NCBI GenBank assembly: GCA_017480195.1
Contig: JAFVBE010000022.1
Location: 1 to 53,897, forward strand
Direction: 5' to 3'
Length of the DNA stretch: 53,897 nucleotides
Source of the DNA: Lachnospiraceae bacterium
Lineage (GTDB): Bacteria > Bacillota > Clostridia > Lachnospirales > Lachnospiraceae
A program made the position numbers and the translations under genes. The notes under the pieces are model-generated. The model saw nothing but the letters and a program-made list of their open reading frames with translations, ran no database searches and was not told the DNA's origin. Of this stretch, positions 42,404 to 51,962 are shown piece by piece (positions within the stretch are counted from its first letter, which is position 1; the number at the start of each line of letters is the position of its first letter).

Positions 42404-43969
42404 ATGGACTTTAGAAAAGCATCATTAGCAGAATTAAGGCAGTATGCAAAAGAAAAAGGAATTAGAAATATTTCGACATTGAAGAAGGGGGAACTTGCAC
42501 AGCTTCTTGAAAATGTAGAATTATTAACATCAAAAAAACAGAGTACGGGCAGTGAAGCAGAAAATAAAAAAGAAGAGGCCAAGGATACAAAGGATGTAAA
42601 GAATACAAAGAATACAAAGGGCAGTTCGGTTGATAAAGCAGAGAAAGTGTCAGATACTAAGACAGCAAGAGCTTCTTCGAGGACTACTTCAAGGACAGCT
42701 AAGCCTGTTGCAGAGGATAAAACTAAGCAGGAGGAAAAATCCGAGTCGGAAGCTTCTGAGTCAGATGGAGAGGAGGAAGCTCCTGAGATAGAGGAAAGAA
42801 TTGAGATTTTTGATGGTCAGGAGTATGATGCTAACCTTGATAGTGGTGAGATGGCAGATGGTATTCTTGAGGTAATGAATGAAGGCTATGGATTCATACG
42901 AAGTGACAATTATCTTCCGGGTGACAGAGATATATATGTTTCTCCACAGCAGATTAGAAAATTCGGTCTTAAGAAGGGCGATATAATTGGTGGTCCTATC
43001 AGACTTAAGACTCAGGGAGAGAAGTTCAGTGCACTTCATTATCTCACACATATTAATGGGCTTTTACCTTCTGAGGCTGCGAAGAGAACACCATTTGAGA
43101 ATCTTACACCAATTTTTCCTAATCAGAGAATAAGCTTAGATACACCGGGAGCACCGGTTTCAATTAGGATTGTTGATCTTCTTTCTCCTATAGGAAAAGG
43201 TCAGAGAGGTATGATTGTATCACCTCCTAAGGCTGGTAAGACAACATTACTTAAGGCTATTGCCAAGAGCATAAGCAGGAATAACGAGGATATGCATATG
43301 CTTGTACTTCTTATAGATGAAAGACCTGAAGAGGTTACCGATATAAGGGAGTCTATTGAAGGACCTAATGTAGAGGTTATTTATTCGACCTTTGATGAGC
43401 TTCCTGAGCATCACAAGAGAGTTTCGGAAATGGTTGTTGAAAGAGCTAAGAGACTTGTTGAGCATGGAAAGGATGTCGTTATACTCCTTGACAGTATCAC
43501 AAGGCTTGCGAGAGCCTATAACCTTACCGTACCGCCAAGTGGAAGAACTTTATCGGGAGGTCTTGATCCTGCGGCGCTTCATATGCCTAAGAGATTTTTC
43601 GGTGCTGCAAGAAATATGAGAGAGGGCGGAAGTCTTACTATACTGGCTACAGCACTTATAGAGACAGGAAGCAGGATGGATGATGTAGTGTTTGAGGAGT
43701 TCAAGGGTACAGGTAATATGGAACTTGTACTTGACAGAAAACTTTCTGAAAAGCGTATATTTCCGGCTATTGATATAGCTAAATCCGGTACAAGACGAGA
43801 TGATTTGTTGCTTAATCCTGATGAGCAGGAGGCTGTAAATGGCATACATAAGGCTTTGTCGGGAGCAAGGGCGGAAGAACAGGCAGAGGAGATTTTGAAG
43901 CTCTTCGTACGAACCAAAAATAACAAGGAATTTGTAGAGTATATAAAGAAAACTCTTCTTAGAAGATAG
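42404..43969 (+). CDS. rho: Transcription termination factor Rho
   Basis: A 521-residue Rho, longer than the 420-430 of most, because of a Lys/Glu/Ser/Thr-rich insertion (about 45-135) after the N-terminal Rho_N helices ([20 protein letters not shown]). The cold-shock-like RNA-binding domain ([20 protein letters not shown]), Walker [15 protein letters not shown], Walker [17 protein letters not shown] and the arginine-finger region ([15 protein letters not shown]) are intact. Such polar insertions are common in gut Clostridia and Bacteroidetes, where they can drive phase separation or extend RNA binding. AAGGAG precedes the ATG. Confidence 0.97.
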   Translation: MDFRKASLAELRQYAKEKGIRNISTLKKGELAQLLENVELLTSKKQSTGSEAENKKEEAKDTKDVKNTKNTKGSSVDKAEKVSDTKTARASSRTTSRTAKPVAEDKTKQEEKSESEASESDGEEEAPEIEERIEIFDGQEYDANLDSGEMADGILEVMNEGYGFIRSDNYLPGDRDIYVSPQQIRKFGLKKGDIIGGPIRLKTQGEKFSALHYLTHINGLLPSEAAKRTPFENLTPIFPNQRISLDTPGAPVSIRIVDLLSPIGKGQRGMIVSPPKAGKTTLLKAIAKSISRNNEDMHMLVLLIDERPEEVTDIRESIEGPNVEVIYSTFDELPEHHKRVSEMVVERAKRLVEHGKDVVILLDSITRLARAYNLTVPPSGRTLSGGLDPAALHMPKRFFGAARNMREGGSLTILATALIETGSRMDDVVFEEFKGTGNMELVLDRKLSEKRIFPAIDIAKSGTRRDDLLLNPDEQEAVNGIHKALSGARAEEQAEEILKLFVRTKNNKEFVEYIKKTLLRR

Positions 43970-43996
43970 TGTTAGAATAATATTTTAAAAAAGTAC

Positions 43997-44025
43997 TTGA
44001 ATTTAATGTTATGCTATGTTAAAAT
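43997..44025 (+). promoter_or_regulatory. Probable promoter of rpmE
   Basis: TTGAAT (43997-44002) and TAAAAT (44020-44025) are 17 bp apart, with TGT making an extended -10. The leader contains a small GGCGTTTGCC hairpin. Confidence 0.6.
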
Positions 44026-44101
44026 AGCTATCGTTGTGAGTATGAAGAATTAAGGCGTTTGCCTGTTCTCATAGAGATTTTAGTTTAAAGAGGTGAAAAA
44101 C

Positions 44102-44308
44102 ATGAGAGAAGGAATACATCCGGATTATTATCAGGCAAAGGTTGTATGTAACTGTGGTAATGAGTTTGTAACAGGTTCAACAAAGCAGGATATCCATGTA
44201 GAAATCTGTTCGAAGTGCCATTCATTCTACACAGGTCAGCAGAAGGCTGCACAGGCTCGTGGTAGAATTGATAAGTTCAATCGTAAGTATGGTGTTCAGG
44301 CACAGTAG
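44102..44308 (+). CDS. rpmE: 50S ribosomal protein L31 (zinc-binding type)
   Basis: A 68-residue L31. It keeps the cysteines of the zinc-containing C+ form: VVCNCGNEF and [13 protein letters not shown]. The family opening [20 protein letters not shown] confirms the start at 44102, which has AAGAGGTG upstream, over an in-frame ATG at 44093. It sits between rho and a DUF1385 gene in the order common in Clostridia, with its own promoter and terminator. It lies at the subunit bridge of the ribosome and can act as a zinc reserve. Confidence 0.97.
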   Translation: MREGIHPDYYQAKVVCNCGNEFVTGSTKQDIHVEICSKCHSFYTGQQKAAQARGRIDKFNRKYGVQAQ

Positions 44309-44326
44309 CTATAGACTATTAAAATT

Positions 44327-44366
44327 ATGACTTGTTACATATTATGTGTAGCAGGTCATATTTTTT
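44327..44366 (+). terminator. Rho-independent terminator after rpmE
   Basis: ATGACTTGTTACA pairs with TGTAGCAGGTCAT (two G-U pairs) around TATTATG, followed by six T. Confidence 0.9.
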
Positions 44367-44407
44367 GCTTTATGGGAAATATCCTATAAAATTATTTGAG
44401 GTAAATT

Positions 44408-45370
44408 ATGTCGAAGGTAAGTATAGGCGGACAGGCGGTTATTGAAGGTGTTATGATGAAAAACAAGGACAAATACGCGATAGCTGTTCGTAAACCTGAT
44501 AAGGAAATAGAGGTAAAGTTAGACAGTTATAAGCCGGCGGCTGATAAGGGTTTGTTTTTCAGGCTGCCTATAGTAAGAGGTGTCTTTAATTTTGTTGAGT
44601 CGCTTGTAATAGGCGTCAAAACTCTTACTTATTCTGCATCCTTTTATGATGAGGAGACAGAGAATGTTGATTACTCATCTGCTGAGTCAGATAAAAAAGC
44701 TTCGACCAATGTTAATGCAGACAAAAAGTCCGATACCTCTGATTCAATTATGATGTTCTTTACGGTAGCACTGTCAATAATTCTTGCTATAGGCTTATTT
44801 ATGCTGCTTCCTGCATTTTTGGTATCACTTCTTGATAAATATATCGAAAGTCATGTTCTGCTTGGACTTATAGAGGGTATAATAAGGCTTGCGATATTTT
44901 TATTATATGTATTTCTTATATCAAGGACGGAGGACATCAAGAGAACCTTTATGTATCATGGTGCGGAGCATAAGTCTATAAACTGTCTCGAAGCAGGGAA
45001 TGAGCTTACTGTCGATAATGTCATGAAGGCGACAAGATTTCACAAAAGATGCGGAACGAGCTTTTTATTTATAGTAATGATTGTCAGTATTCTCGTATTT
45101 ATGTGTATCGATTCAAAGACTTTGTGGTTAAGATTATTGCTTCGCGTGCTGCTTGTTCCGGTAATTGCCGGAATATCCTATGAGTTCATAAGATATGCAG
45201 GCAGTCATAATAACACTTGTGCAAATGTCTTAAGTAAGCCCGGACTCTGGGTTCAGAGACTTACGACCATCGAGCCGACACCGGATATGGTTGAGGTGGC
45301 TATCAAGGCTGTCGAGGGAGTGTTTGACTGGAGAGAATATCTTGAAGATATGAAAAAGGAAAATGATTAG
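44408..45370 (+). CDS. DUF1385 membrane protein (YqhQ-like)
   Basis: A 320-residue membrane protein of the YqhQ/DUF1385 family. The signature opening IGGQAVIEGVMMKNKDKYAI is followed by four or so membrane segments (about 115-140, 152-172, 215-237 and 243-262), with the conserved YHGAEHKSINCLEAG and RFHKRCGTSF between them. The His and Cys residues suggest metal binding. Its biochemical role is not established. Residues about 80-110 form a polar linker rich in Ser and Asp. It lies directly upstream of prmC and prfA, a neighbourhood typical for the family. Confidence 0.92.
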   Translation: MSKVSIGGQAVIEGVMMKNKDKYAIAVRKPDKEIEVKLDSYKPAADKGLFFRLPIVRGVFNFVESLVIGVKTLTYSASFYDEETENVDYSSAESDKKASTNVNADKKSDTSDSIMMFFTVALSIILAIGLFMLLPAFLVSLLDKYIESHVLLGLIEGIIRLAIFLLYVFLISRTEDIKRTFMYHGAEHKSINCLEAGNELTVDNVMKATRFHKRCGTSFLFIVMIVSILVFMCIDSKTLWLRLLLRVLLVPVIAGISYEFIRYAGSHNNTCANVLSKPGLWVQRLTTIEPTPDMVEVAIKAVEGVFDWREYLEDMKKEND

Positions 45371-45428
45371 TAACAAAAAAATATGAAGTTATAGATGTTG
45401 ATTAATATTTTAGAAGAGTAAAATCAGT

Positions 45429-46292
45429 ATGACACTTAGAGAATTGATTATATATGGTCAGGATTTGTTGAAAAACTCAGACATTGAAGCTTATGAGAGC
45501 GACACAAGGGTTCTTGCGAGGTTTGCCTTTGATTTAAGCTATACGGACATGTTTATGATGATGTCAGAGGATATGCCGGAAGATCAGATAGAATTTTACA
45601 AGGATTGTCTTAATTTAAGAAGTACACATATGCCATGCCAATATATTACGGGCAGTCAGGAGTTTATGGGTTATGAGTTTATAACTGAGGATGGAGTGCT
45701 CATTCCAAGACAGGAGACGGAAATTCTGGTTGAAAAGGCTCTTGAGCTGACGAGTGATATCAGAGAGTGTAAGGCGCTTGATATGTGTACCGGTTCAGGC
45801 TGTATCGGTATAAGCTACGAGCTTAAGAGGCGTGAGTCAAGATATATAAATGATATTATTCACCTTGCTGATATCTCTAAGGATGCTTTGGCGGTGGCAG
45901 AGAAGAATAAGTTAAAATTAAATTCAGATTGTAAGCTTATTAAGACAGATTTATTTGATAGAATAGTTGACAGGTATGATATAATAATGTCTAATCCGCC
46001 ATATATTAAGACCTCTGATATAGATGAGATTATGGAAGAGGTAAGAGAATATGAGCCGAGGTTGGCTTTAGATGGTGACAGTGACGGATTATCATATTAC
46101 AGAAGGATAGCAGAAGAAGCCGGAAAATATTTGTATAAAAATGGTATACTATTACTTGAGATTGGTTATGAACAGTATAAGGATGTGAGAGAATTGTTAT
46201 TGGAAAATGGTTTTGAGAATGTTAATGTTATTAAGGATTATGCAGGACTTGACAGGGTTGTCATTGCGTATGCAGCAGAGCATGATTATTAG
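45429..46292 (+). CDS. prmC: Release factor glutamine methyltransferase
   Basis: A 287-residue PrmC with an N-terminal helical recognition domain (about 1-85) and a class I SAM methyltransferase domain with ALDMCTGSGCIGIS (motif I) and the catalytic SNPPYI (about 190). PrmC methylates the glutamine of the GGQ motif in release factors RF1 and RF2, boosting termination. Its substrate RF1 is encoded by the next gene. The start is preceded by a weak site (AGAAGAG). Confidence 0.95.
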   Translation: MTLRELIIYGQDLLKNSDIEAYESDTRVLARFAFDLSYTDMFMMMSEDMPEDQIEFYKDCLNLRSTHMPCQYITGSQEFMGYEFITEDGVLIPRQETEILVEKALELTSDIRECKALDMCTGSGCIGISYELKRRESRYINDIIHLADISKDALAVAEKNKLKLNSDCKLIKTDLFDRIVDRYDIIMSNPPYIKTSDIDEIMEEVREYEPRLALDGDSDGLSYYRRIAEEAGKYLYKNGILLLEIGYEQYKDVRELLLENGFENVNVIKDYAGLDRVVIAYAAEHDY

Positions 46293-46406
46293 CCGGATAT
46301 AGTTTTATGTATATAATTATTGTTTGACGAATTATATAATAATTGAAGTGTTAAATAATCTGTTGGTTGATATATAAAAATTATGTTTTATATTCAGGAG
46401 GAAATT

Positions 46407-47486
46407 ATGTTTGATAGATTAGAAGATTTAGTTGCTCGTTTGGATGAGCTGCAAAGTGAGTTAAGTGACCCGTCTGTTGCGTCTAATGCAGAGAGGTTTA
46501 AGAATCTTATGAAGGAGCAAAGCGAGCTTTCGCCTATAGTTGAAAAATATCAGGAATACAAGGGAGCAAAACAGACTATAGAGGACAGTCTTGTTATGCT
46601 TGATGAAGAAAACGACGAGGAGATGCGAGAGCTTGTTAAGGAGGAGTTAAATGAGGCTAAGGTTCAGGTCGAAAAATGCGAGCAGGACCTCAAAATTCTT
46701 CTTTTACCTAAGGACCCTAATGATGATAAGAATGTAATTGTTGAAATAAGGGCTGGTGCAGGCGGAGATGAGGCTGCGCTTTTTGCTGCCGAGATATATC
46801 GTATGTATGTGCACTATGCTGAGAGCAGACGCTGGAAGGTTGAGACTATGGAGGTTGAGGAAATTGGCATAGGCGGTATGAAGTCGGTTACATTTATGGT
46901 TACAGGTAAGGGTGCATATTCCGTACTTAAATACGAGAGCGGAGTACATCGTGTTCAGAGAGTTCCTGAGACTGAATCTGGTGGAAGAATTCATACCTCA
47001 ACTATTACAGTTGCGGTTATGCCTGAGGCAGAAGAGGTGGATATTAAGATAGACGAGAAGGATATCCGTATAGATGTTATGCGTGCTTCGGGTAATGGCG
47101 GTCAGTGTGTCAATACAACCGACTCGGCAGTTCGTCTTACTCACTATCCGACGGGTATTGTAATATACAGTCAGACTGAGAAGTCCCAGCTTCAGAATAA
47201 GGAGAAGGCATTTGCCTTGCTTCGCGCCAAGCTATATGATCTTGAGTGTCAGAAGCAACATGATGCTGAGGCAGAGGCGAGAAGAAGTCAGATAGGTACA
47301 GGTGACCGTTCCGAGAAGATAAGAACCTATAACTTCCCTCAGGGAAGAGTTACCGACCATAGAATAGGTCTTACACTATATAAGCTGGATAAGATTATGG
47401 ATGGAGATATACAGGAGATTATTGATGGCTGTATAGCTGCCGACCAGGCTGCCAAGCTTGCGAAGATGAATGACGCTGTGGCATAA
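46407..47486 (+). CDS. prfA: Peptide chain release factor 1
   Basis: A 359-residue RF1. The stop-codon reading motif is [16 protein letters not shown] in place of the E. coli P-A-T. The catalytic loop is [20 protein letters not shown], with GGQ as the site modified by PrmC. RF1 reads UAA and UAG. Start 46407 is chosen for the CAGGAGG site; an upstream in-frame ATG at 46383 lacks one. It closes the rho-rpmE-DUF1385-prmC-prfA cluster. Confidence 0.97.
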   Translation: MFDRLEDLVARLDELQSELSDPSVASNAERFKNLMKEQSELSPIVEKYQEYKGAKQTIEDSLVMLDEENDEEMRELVKEELNEAKVQVEKCEQDLKILLLPKDPNDDKNVIVEIRAGAGGDEAALFAAEIYRMYVHYAESRRWKVETMEVEEIGIGGMKSVTFMVTGKGAYSVLKYESGVHRVQRVPETESGGRIHTSTITVAVMPEAEEVDIKIDEKDIRIDVMRASGNGGQCVNTTDSAVRLTHYPTGIVIYSQTEKSQLQNKEKAFALLRAKLYDLECQKQHDAEAEARRSQIGTGDRSEKIRTYNFPQGRVTDHRIGLTLYKLDKIMDGDIQEIIDGCIAADQAAKLAKMNDAVA

Positions 47487-47502
47487 ATAATGTATTCTTT
47501 GA

Positions 47503-47531
47503 ATGACAAAAAAAGTATAATGTGTTATAAT
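47503..47531 (+). promoter_or_regulatory. Strong sigma-A-type promoter of the gene at 47619
   Basis: ATGACA (47503-47508) and TATAAT (47526-47531) are 17 bp apart, with an extended TGT-TATAAT. It starts a new transcript after prfA. Confidence 0.7.
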
Positions 47532-47618
47532 AATGCAGTAAGCGATGTTAAGTTAAATTGTTTACTGCATTTTTAGTATATACGCAAGCATAGGTGGAAT
47601 AAAAAAGGGGTGTTATAT

Positions 47619-48440
47619 ATGCTTGGTGAGGATAATACTTCAGATAAATCAAAGATTGATGATACAATATTAAATATTTTAAAGGGTAATGTCAACGCGG
47701 TAGATGCAATCAATGAAGAGGTTGAGAATCAGAGACAGGCAAGCTTCTTTTCCTTTGATGACGACTATGTAGATGATACAGATTATGAGGCAGAATATGA
47801 GGCCTCTCATGCGGACGAGTTAAGAGAATTTGAGAAGAAGCAGGAGAGTGAGAGAAAAGCTGCCGAGAAGGAAGACTATGACAGGCAGGCAGAATATGGA
47901 TTTGACAATCAGGAGTCTAATTATGGCTATCACGGTGAAGCGTTCAAGGTTGATTTGACAAGGGAAGAATTCTCAGAATCTACTTATGATGATGAATATG
48001 ATACGGAAGATGAGACTGAGAAGCCAAGCCTTGGACTTAATATAGATTTTGGCGGTGGATTTTCTGATGGTTTCGACGACGAAAGTTCAAGCTTCAAGAT
48101 TTCTCTTGCGAAGGAGAAGGATTCCACAGGTGGACGAAAGCTTGGTGAGCCTGAGCCGGGGACAGGCGGAAGGCTTGGAAACCAATTGCTTAATGCATGG
48201 GATTATCGTACACTGCCTAACAAGATGCTTGAGCTCGTAAAGAATATGGGCAATATGAAGCAGGAAGGTACGGGATATTTTGCTGATAGTGAGTCGGAGA
48301 TGCTTACTGTGCTGGCATATCTTAATTATGGTGAGACTACCGGTACGACAGAATCTATGCGTGAGCAGATAGACGAAGCATGCAAGAATCTCGAGAATCG
48401 TGTACTTCTTGAGCGTGATGATGCAGATAGATATAAATAA
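47619..48440 (+). CDS. Unrecognised acidic protein
   Basis: I do not recognise this 273-residue, very acidic protein. The first 190 residues are low-complexity Asp, Glu and Tyr (for example ESTYDDEYDTEDETEK) and probably disordered; the last 80 are more regular (NAWDYRTLPNKMLELVKNMG, MREQIDEACKNLENRVLLER). There is no signal peptide or membrane segment. The start at 47619 has AAAGGGGTG upstream. It is followed after 50 bp by a zinc-ribbon membrane protein, possibly in one operon with it and the EAL gene. Confidence 0.6.
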   Translation: MLGEDNTSDKSKIDDTILNILKGNVNAVDAINEEVENQRQASFFSFDDDYVDDTDYEAEYEASHADELREFEKKQESERKAAEKEDYDRQAEYGFDNQESNYGYHGEAFKVDLTREEFSESTYDDEYDTEDETEKPSLGLNIDFGGGFSDGFDDESSSFKISLAKEKDSTGGRKLGEPEPGTGGRLGNQLLNAWDYRTLPNKMLELVKNMGNMKQEGTGYFADSESEMLTVLAYLNYGETTGTTESMREQIDEACKNLENRVLLERDDADRYK

Positions 48441-48490
48441 GATTACAGCATAGATTTGATATATTTATAGATTGTGAGAAGATATAACAA

Positions 48491-48991
48491 ATGTTAAGAT
48501 ATTGTACAAATTGCCAAAAGGAATTTGATTTTAAGATAAAAAGCATGGAGGATATGGATAATCTGATTTGTCCGGAATGTGGCTTGAAGATAGATAAGAA
48601 TAGCAGGAAGCCTGTAGCTACCGGAGCGAACAGTACCGAGAAGGCAGTCACAAATGTTATTGGTGGTTATTTTACAATAAAGTATTATATACATTTTGTG
48701 CTTGCACTTATTGGACTTATTGCATTTTTCCTTGGACATTTCGGTATTTTATACTTCATGGCTTTATTATGTGTTATAACTTATCTTTTACAATTTCTAT
48801 TTGGACGGATAACTTTTTTGAGTGGACTTATCTTTATACCGATTGGCTCGATTGTAGGTGTAATTGTACTTGGCAGGGTGTTAAGAGGCATATGTCTTGG
48901 AATAGTGGTTGTATTTATTATAAGACACCTTATCAGAGGCTTTAATTATTTTATTCTTTCGAAGCTTATACATATGGGAAATACCAAATAA
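48491..48991 (+). CDS. Zinc-ribbon membrane protein of unknown function
   Basis: A 166-residue protein with an N-terminal zinc ribbon (YCTNCQKEF...LICPECGLKI) and three or four hydrophobic segments: about 64-82, 84-100, 104-122 and 124-145. The layout (ribbon plus helices) is common among uncharacterised Firmicute membrane proteins. No enzyme motif is seen. The ribosome-binding site is modest (GAGAAG). Confidence 0.6.
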   Translation: MLRYCTNCQKEFDFKIKSMEDMDNLICPECGLKIDKNSRKPVATGANSTEKAVTNVIGGYFTIKYYIHFVLALIGLIAFFLGHFGILYFMALLCVITYLLQFLFGRITFLSGLIFIPIGSIVGVIVLGRVLRGICLGIVVVFIIRHLIRGFNYFILSKLIHMGNTK

Positions 48992-49036
48992 TTATAATAA
49001 ATGTATATATACTATACTTAATCTGGAGGAAATAAA

Positions 49037-50683
49037 ATGGGGGATTATACAAGCGGATTAGAGAAATTTCTGACTGTGATGAATAAGGCAAATGACAGTC
49101 TGTCAGAGGAAGCTGTTGAGGCTCTTGACGAGGTATGTGAGGCTTTGAAGATTGGTCAGATAAAGATAACTTTTTATGAGTCAGAGGCGTCTGAAAAAGA
49201 TAATGAGGGTAACTCGCTGGTTCTGTATTATTCAGGAGATGTTGATTCTAAGGGAAGTATATCAAGAAAATTCAGAAATAACGCCGGCAATGTGATAATA
49301 TACAATGTCTGGAGATTGTCAGGTGCTGATATCTGGAGTGATGAGGAGCTTTCAAGGATTCTGCTTTTGATAGAAACCCTATATATATACAATGGAAGAA
49401 CCAGACTTCTTAAGATTACAGACAGACTTACATACTGGGATGAAGGTCTTGGTATGTGGAATATGAAGTATTTTATGCGTCATGTAGGAAGAGTTATTGC
49501 AGAAGGAAAGCTTGGAGAATACTTCGGAATTTATTTTAACCTTAAAGGCTTTTCAGTTATCAACCAGCAGTTAGGCAGAGAACAAGGAACAGAGGTTATG
49601 CGTAAATACATTAAGGGCATAATAGAAATGGAAGAGGACGAGGAGATATTATGCCGTATTGGTGGTGATAACTTCGTAGGTATTGCCAAGAAGGAGAGAT
49701 TAGAGAAGACTGAAGGTTACTTAAGTGGCAAGGATGTTCAGGTAGACGATAATTACAGTGTAAATATATCTGCGGTAGCAGGATTTTATGTTGTAAATAA
49801 TGCAGATGATATTAAGTCTCCTGTTGATTTAATGGATAGAATTAGTGCAGCATTTCATATGGCGAGAAGAGGTGTATCGAATTTTGCTTATTTTGACGAG
49901 AAGATAATACAGTATCAGATACATACAAAATGGGTGGAAGCCCAGTTCCCAAATGCAATCAAAAACGAGGAATTCAAGGTGTTCTATCAGCCAAAGATTG
50001 GATTAAAGGATACCAAGCTGGCAGGTGCAGAGGCATTGTGCCGATGGTTCCATGATGGCAATATCATATCTCCGATGGAGTTCATACCGGTGCTTGAGCA
50101 GAGTATTAATATATGCAAGCTTGATTTTTATATGCTTGACCATGTATGTAAGGATATAAGACGTTGGTTGGACGAGGGCAAGAAGGTAGTCAGAGTATCG
50201 GTAAATCTTTCACGCAGACACCTGTCTGATACCAATATTCTTAAAAGAATTGTAGATATAATTGATGGTAATAATGTACCACATGAATATATAGAGATTG
50301 AGCTTACTGAGACAACTACAGATGTCGGGTTCAGAGATTTGAAGGTTCTCGTAAATGGTTTGCAGAGCCTTGGAATATCTACTGCTGTAGATGATTTTGG
50401 AGTAGGTTATTCCTCGCTTAATCTTATAAGAGATATTCCGTGGAATGTAATCAAATTGGACAAGAGCTTCCTGCCTGATATAAACGACGCCAAGGAAGAA
50501 GAAAAAGCTATCATGTTAAAATATGTTATTGCGATGGCTCAGTCACTTGGCTTGGAGTGTATAGTAGAGGGCGTAGAGACCGAGGAGCATGTCGAAATGC
50601 TTAAGGAGAATTGCTGTTACTTGGCACAGGGCTTTTATTTTGATAAGCCACTGCCTAAGGATGTTTTTGAGAAGAAGCTGTAA
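49037..50683 (+). CDS. GGDEF-EAL protein, probable c-di-GMP phosphodiesterase
   Basis: A 548-residue cytosolic protein. The N-terminal 125 residues may sense a signal; a GGDEF-like domain follows (about 130-290) in which the signature is RIGGDNFVG, with GGDNF instead of GGDEF, so cyclase activity is unlikely. The C-terminal EAL domain has AEALCRWF, VNLSRRHL, IELTETT, DDFGVGYSSL, IKLDKSF and VEGVETEEH, which are all the metal and catalytic residues, so it should break down c-di-GMP. The degenerate GGDEF part may bind GTP as a regulator. A GGAGG site precedes the start. It ends at a terminator shared with bioB. Confidence 0.92.
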   Translation: MGDYTSGLEKFLTVMNKANDSLSEEAVEALDEVCEALKIGQIKITFYESEASEKDNEGNSLVLYYSGDVDSKGSISRKFRNNAGNVIIYNVWRLSGADIWSDEELSRILLLIETLYIYNGRTRLLKITDRLTYWDEGLGMWNMKYFMRHVGRVIAEGKLGEYFGIYFNLKGFSVINQQLGREQGTEVMRKYIKGIIEMEEDEEILCRIGGDNFVGIAKKERLEKTEGYLSGKDVQVDDNYSVNISAVAGFYVVNNADDIKSPVDLMDRISAAFHMARRGVSNFAYFDEKIIQYQIHTKWVEAQFPNAIKNEEFKVFYQPKIGLKDTKLAGAEALCRWFHDGNIISPMEFIPVLEQSINICKLDFYMLDHVCKDIRRWLDEGKKVVRVSVNLSRRHLSDTNILKRIVDIIDGNNVPHEYIEIELTETTTDVGFRDLKVLVNGLQSLGISTAVDDFGVGYSSLNLIRDIPWNVIKLDKSFLPDINDAKEEEKAIMLKYVIAMAQSLGLECIVEGVETEEHVEMLKENCCYLAQGFYFDKPLPKDVFEKKL

Positions 50684-50697
50684 CATACATAATGTTG

Positions 50698-50726
50698 AAA
50701 AAGCAGTCGATTATTCGGCTGCTTTT
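50698..50726. terminator. Bidirectional terminator between the EAL gene and bioB
   Basis: AAAAGCAGTCGA and TCGGCTGCTTTT pair around TTAT with A- and T-tracts on both sides, so it can serve both convergent genes. It includes the last codons of bioB. Confidence 0.85.
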
Positions 50727-51703
50727 CTCTTTTGCCAATATGGAGTTATATCTCTGCCTAATTCAGTCAGCATTTCTAAGTCACTTGATATTGTCGAGCC
50801 GGATGTGGTAAGCATATTTCCGGTTATGCTTGCGCTTGCTCCGGAGTTAAAGGCTTCTCGTCCATCATGTTCAATAAGTGCACGTCCTGCGGCAAGTCGG
50901 ATTTCAGCACACGGATTAATATAACGGAAGATAGCAATTGTTCTTAAGATATCATCTTCGCTAAGACTCTCATTTTTCTCAAGAGGAGTTCCGGTAATAG
51001 CCATAAGTGAATTAATCGGTATGGACTTTATATTTAATTCGGACAGGGTAAATGCCATATCTATGCGGTCCTCCCAGTCCTCGCCCATGCCTATGATACC
51101 GCCGGAGCAGACATTAAGTCCTGCTTTTTGTGCCCTTTTTATGTTGGCTATCTTGTCATCAAAGGTATGTGTTGTGCAAATGTATGGAAAATATCTCCTT
51201 GAGGTCTCAATATTGTTATGCACACTGGTTATTCCGACCTCACGGAGTTTCTTAAACTGTTCTTCGGTCAGGAAGCCAAGAGATGTACAAAGGTCTAAGT
51301 TTAATTCCTTATTCATTCTGCTGTAGGTATGTAATATGCGTTCGAAATCCTCATCAGACGGGTGATGTCCCGAGCAGACTATGGCAAATCTGTCAACGCC
51401 CTCAGCTTCGTTAGCTCTGGCGGCAGATATAATTGTCTCTTCATCAAGCAAATCATAGACCTCGCAGGAGGTATTGTGATGTGCGGACTGGGCACAGAAT
51501 TTACAATTCTCACTGCATTTTCCGCTTCGCCCGTTGATTATCGTACACAGGTCAACCTTATCACCGACAAGCGCCTTACGAATCATATCGGCACCCTGTT
51601 TTAATTCGTTAAGATTTGTGGTTATGAATTCATTTATGAATGGCTCGTCCTTCTTGAGTCGTCTTCCGTCAATTATTTCTTCTGCGAGTTTGATTGCGTC
51701 CAT
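50711..51703 (-). CDS. bioB: Biotin synthase
   Basis: A 330-residue radical SAM enzyme. Cluster cysteines C63, C67 and C70 lie in GRSGKCSENCKFCAQSAHHN; the second iron-sulfur site uses cysteines in FAIVCSGHH and DLCTSLGF. It inserts sulfur into dethiobiotin to form biotin. No bioA, bioD or bioF is nearby, so it stands alone in this window and may rely on imported dethiobiotin or genes elsewhere. Upstream lie a perfect sigma-A promoter and a BirA-type operator, so repression by biotin is expected. The start follows AAAGGGAGC. Confidence 0.96.
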   Translation of the reverse strand: MDAIKLAEEIIDGRRLKKDEPFINEFITTNLNELKQGADMIRKALVGDKVDLCTIINGRSGKCSENCKFCAQSAHHNTSCEVYDLLDEETIISAARANEAEGVDRFAIVCSGHHPSDEDFERILHTYSRMNKELNLDLCTSLGFLTEEQFKKLREVGITSVHNNIETSRRYFPYICTTHTFDDKIANIKRAQKAGLNVCSGGIIGMGEDWEDRIDMAFTLSELNIKSIPINSLMAITGTPLEKNESLSEDDILRTIAIFRYINPCAEIRLAAGRALIEHDGREAFNSGASASITGNMLTTSGSTISSDLEMLTELGRDITPYWQKRKAAE

Positions 51704-51770
51704 TGTGATTGCTCCCTTTGTTATTTTTATTTAATAATTAATAATTTTAAGATTTGTTGTAACAGAAATG

Positions 51771-51799
51771 ATTATATATTTTAAATGGAATAATGTCAA
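51771..51799 (-). promoter_or_regulatory. Promoter of bioB
   Basis: On the minus strand, TTGACA (51799-51794) and TATAAT (51776-51771) are 17 bp apart, a perfect consensus. The -35 box lies within one half of the BirA-type operator. Confidence 0.8.
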
Positions 51800-51825
51800 C
51801 ATAAAGCGTTAAAAAGGTTGACAAT
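51792..51825. promoter_or_regulatory. Probable BirA (biotin repressor) operator
   Basis: TGTCAACA (51794-51801) and GGTTGACA (51816-51823) form an inverted repeat with a 14-bp spacer, matching the known Firmicute BirA site architecture (TGTNAACC-N14/15-GGTTNACA). Its position over the bioB -35 box supports biotin-dependent repression. Confidence 0.75.
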
Positions 51826-51846
51826 AGGCTTGAGAAAATTTATATA
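51818..51846 (+). promoter_or_regulatory. Possible divergent promoter facing cysS
   Basis: TTGACA (51818-51823) and TATATA (51841-51846) are 17 bp apart. Its -35 box is the other half of the BirA-type operator, so the operator would cover two back-to-back promoters. Confidence 0.4.
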
Positions 51847-51902
51847 TATCATATAAAACTGAATTTATTGAGGAAATATTTGATTAATTCAAGAATAAAT
51901 TA

Positions 51903-51931
51903 TTTACATAAATCGCGATTTATATTAAAAT
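51903..51931 (+). promoter_or_regulatory. Probable cysS promoter with palindromic spacer
   Basis: TTTACA (51903-51908) and TAAAAT (51926-51931) are 17 bp apart. The spacer is filled by the perfect 16-bp palindrome ATAAATCGCGATTTAT (51908-51923), a candidate repressor site. The remaining leader is about 31 bp, too short for a T-box. Confidence 0.55.
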
Positions 51932-51962
51932 GTCTTTATGTTTTTTATGAGGAGATGACATA

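Noticed and set aside
51704-51962. T-box riboswitch before cysS
   Set aside because: No specifier-loop structure or conserved T-box sequence, and the leader after the likely promoter is only about 31 bp.
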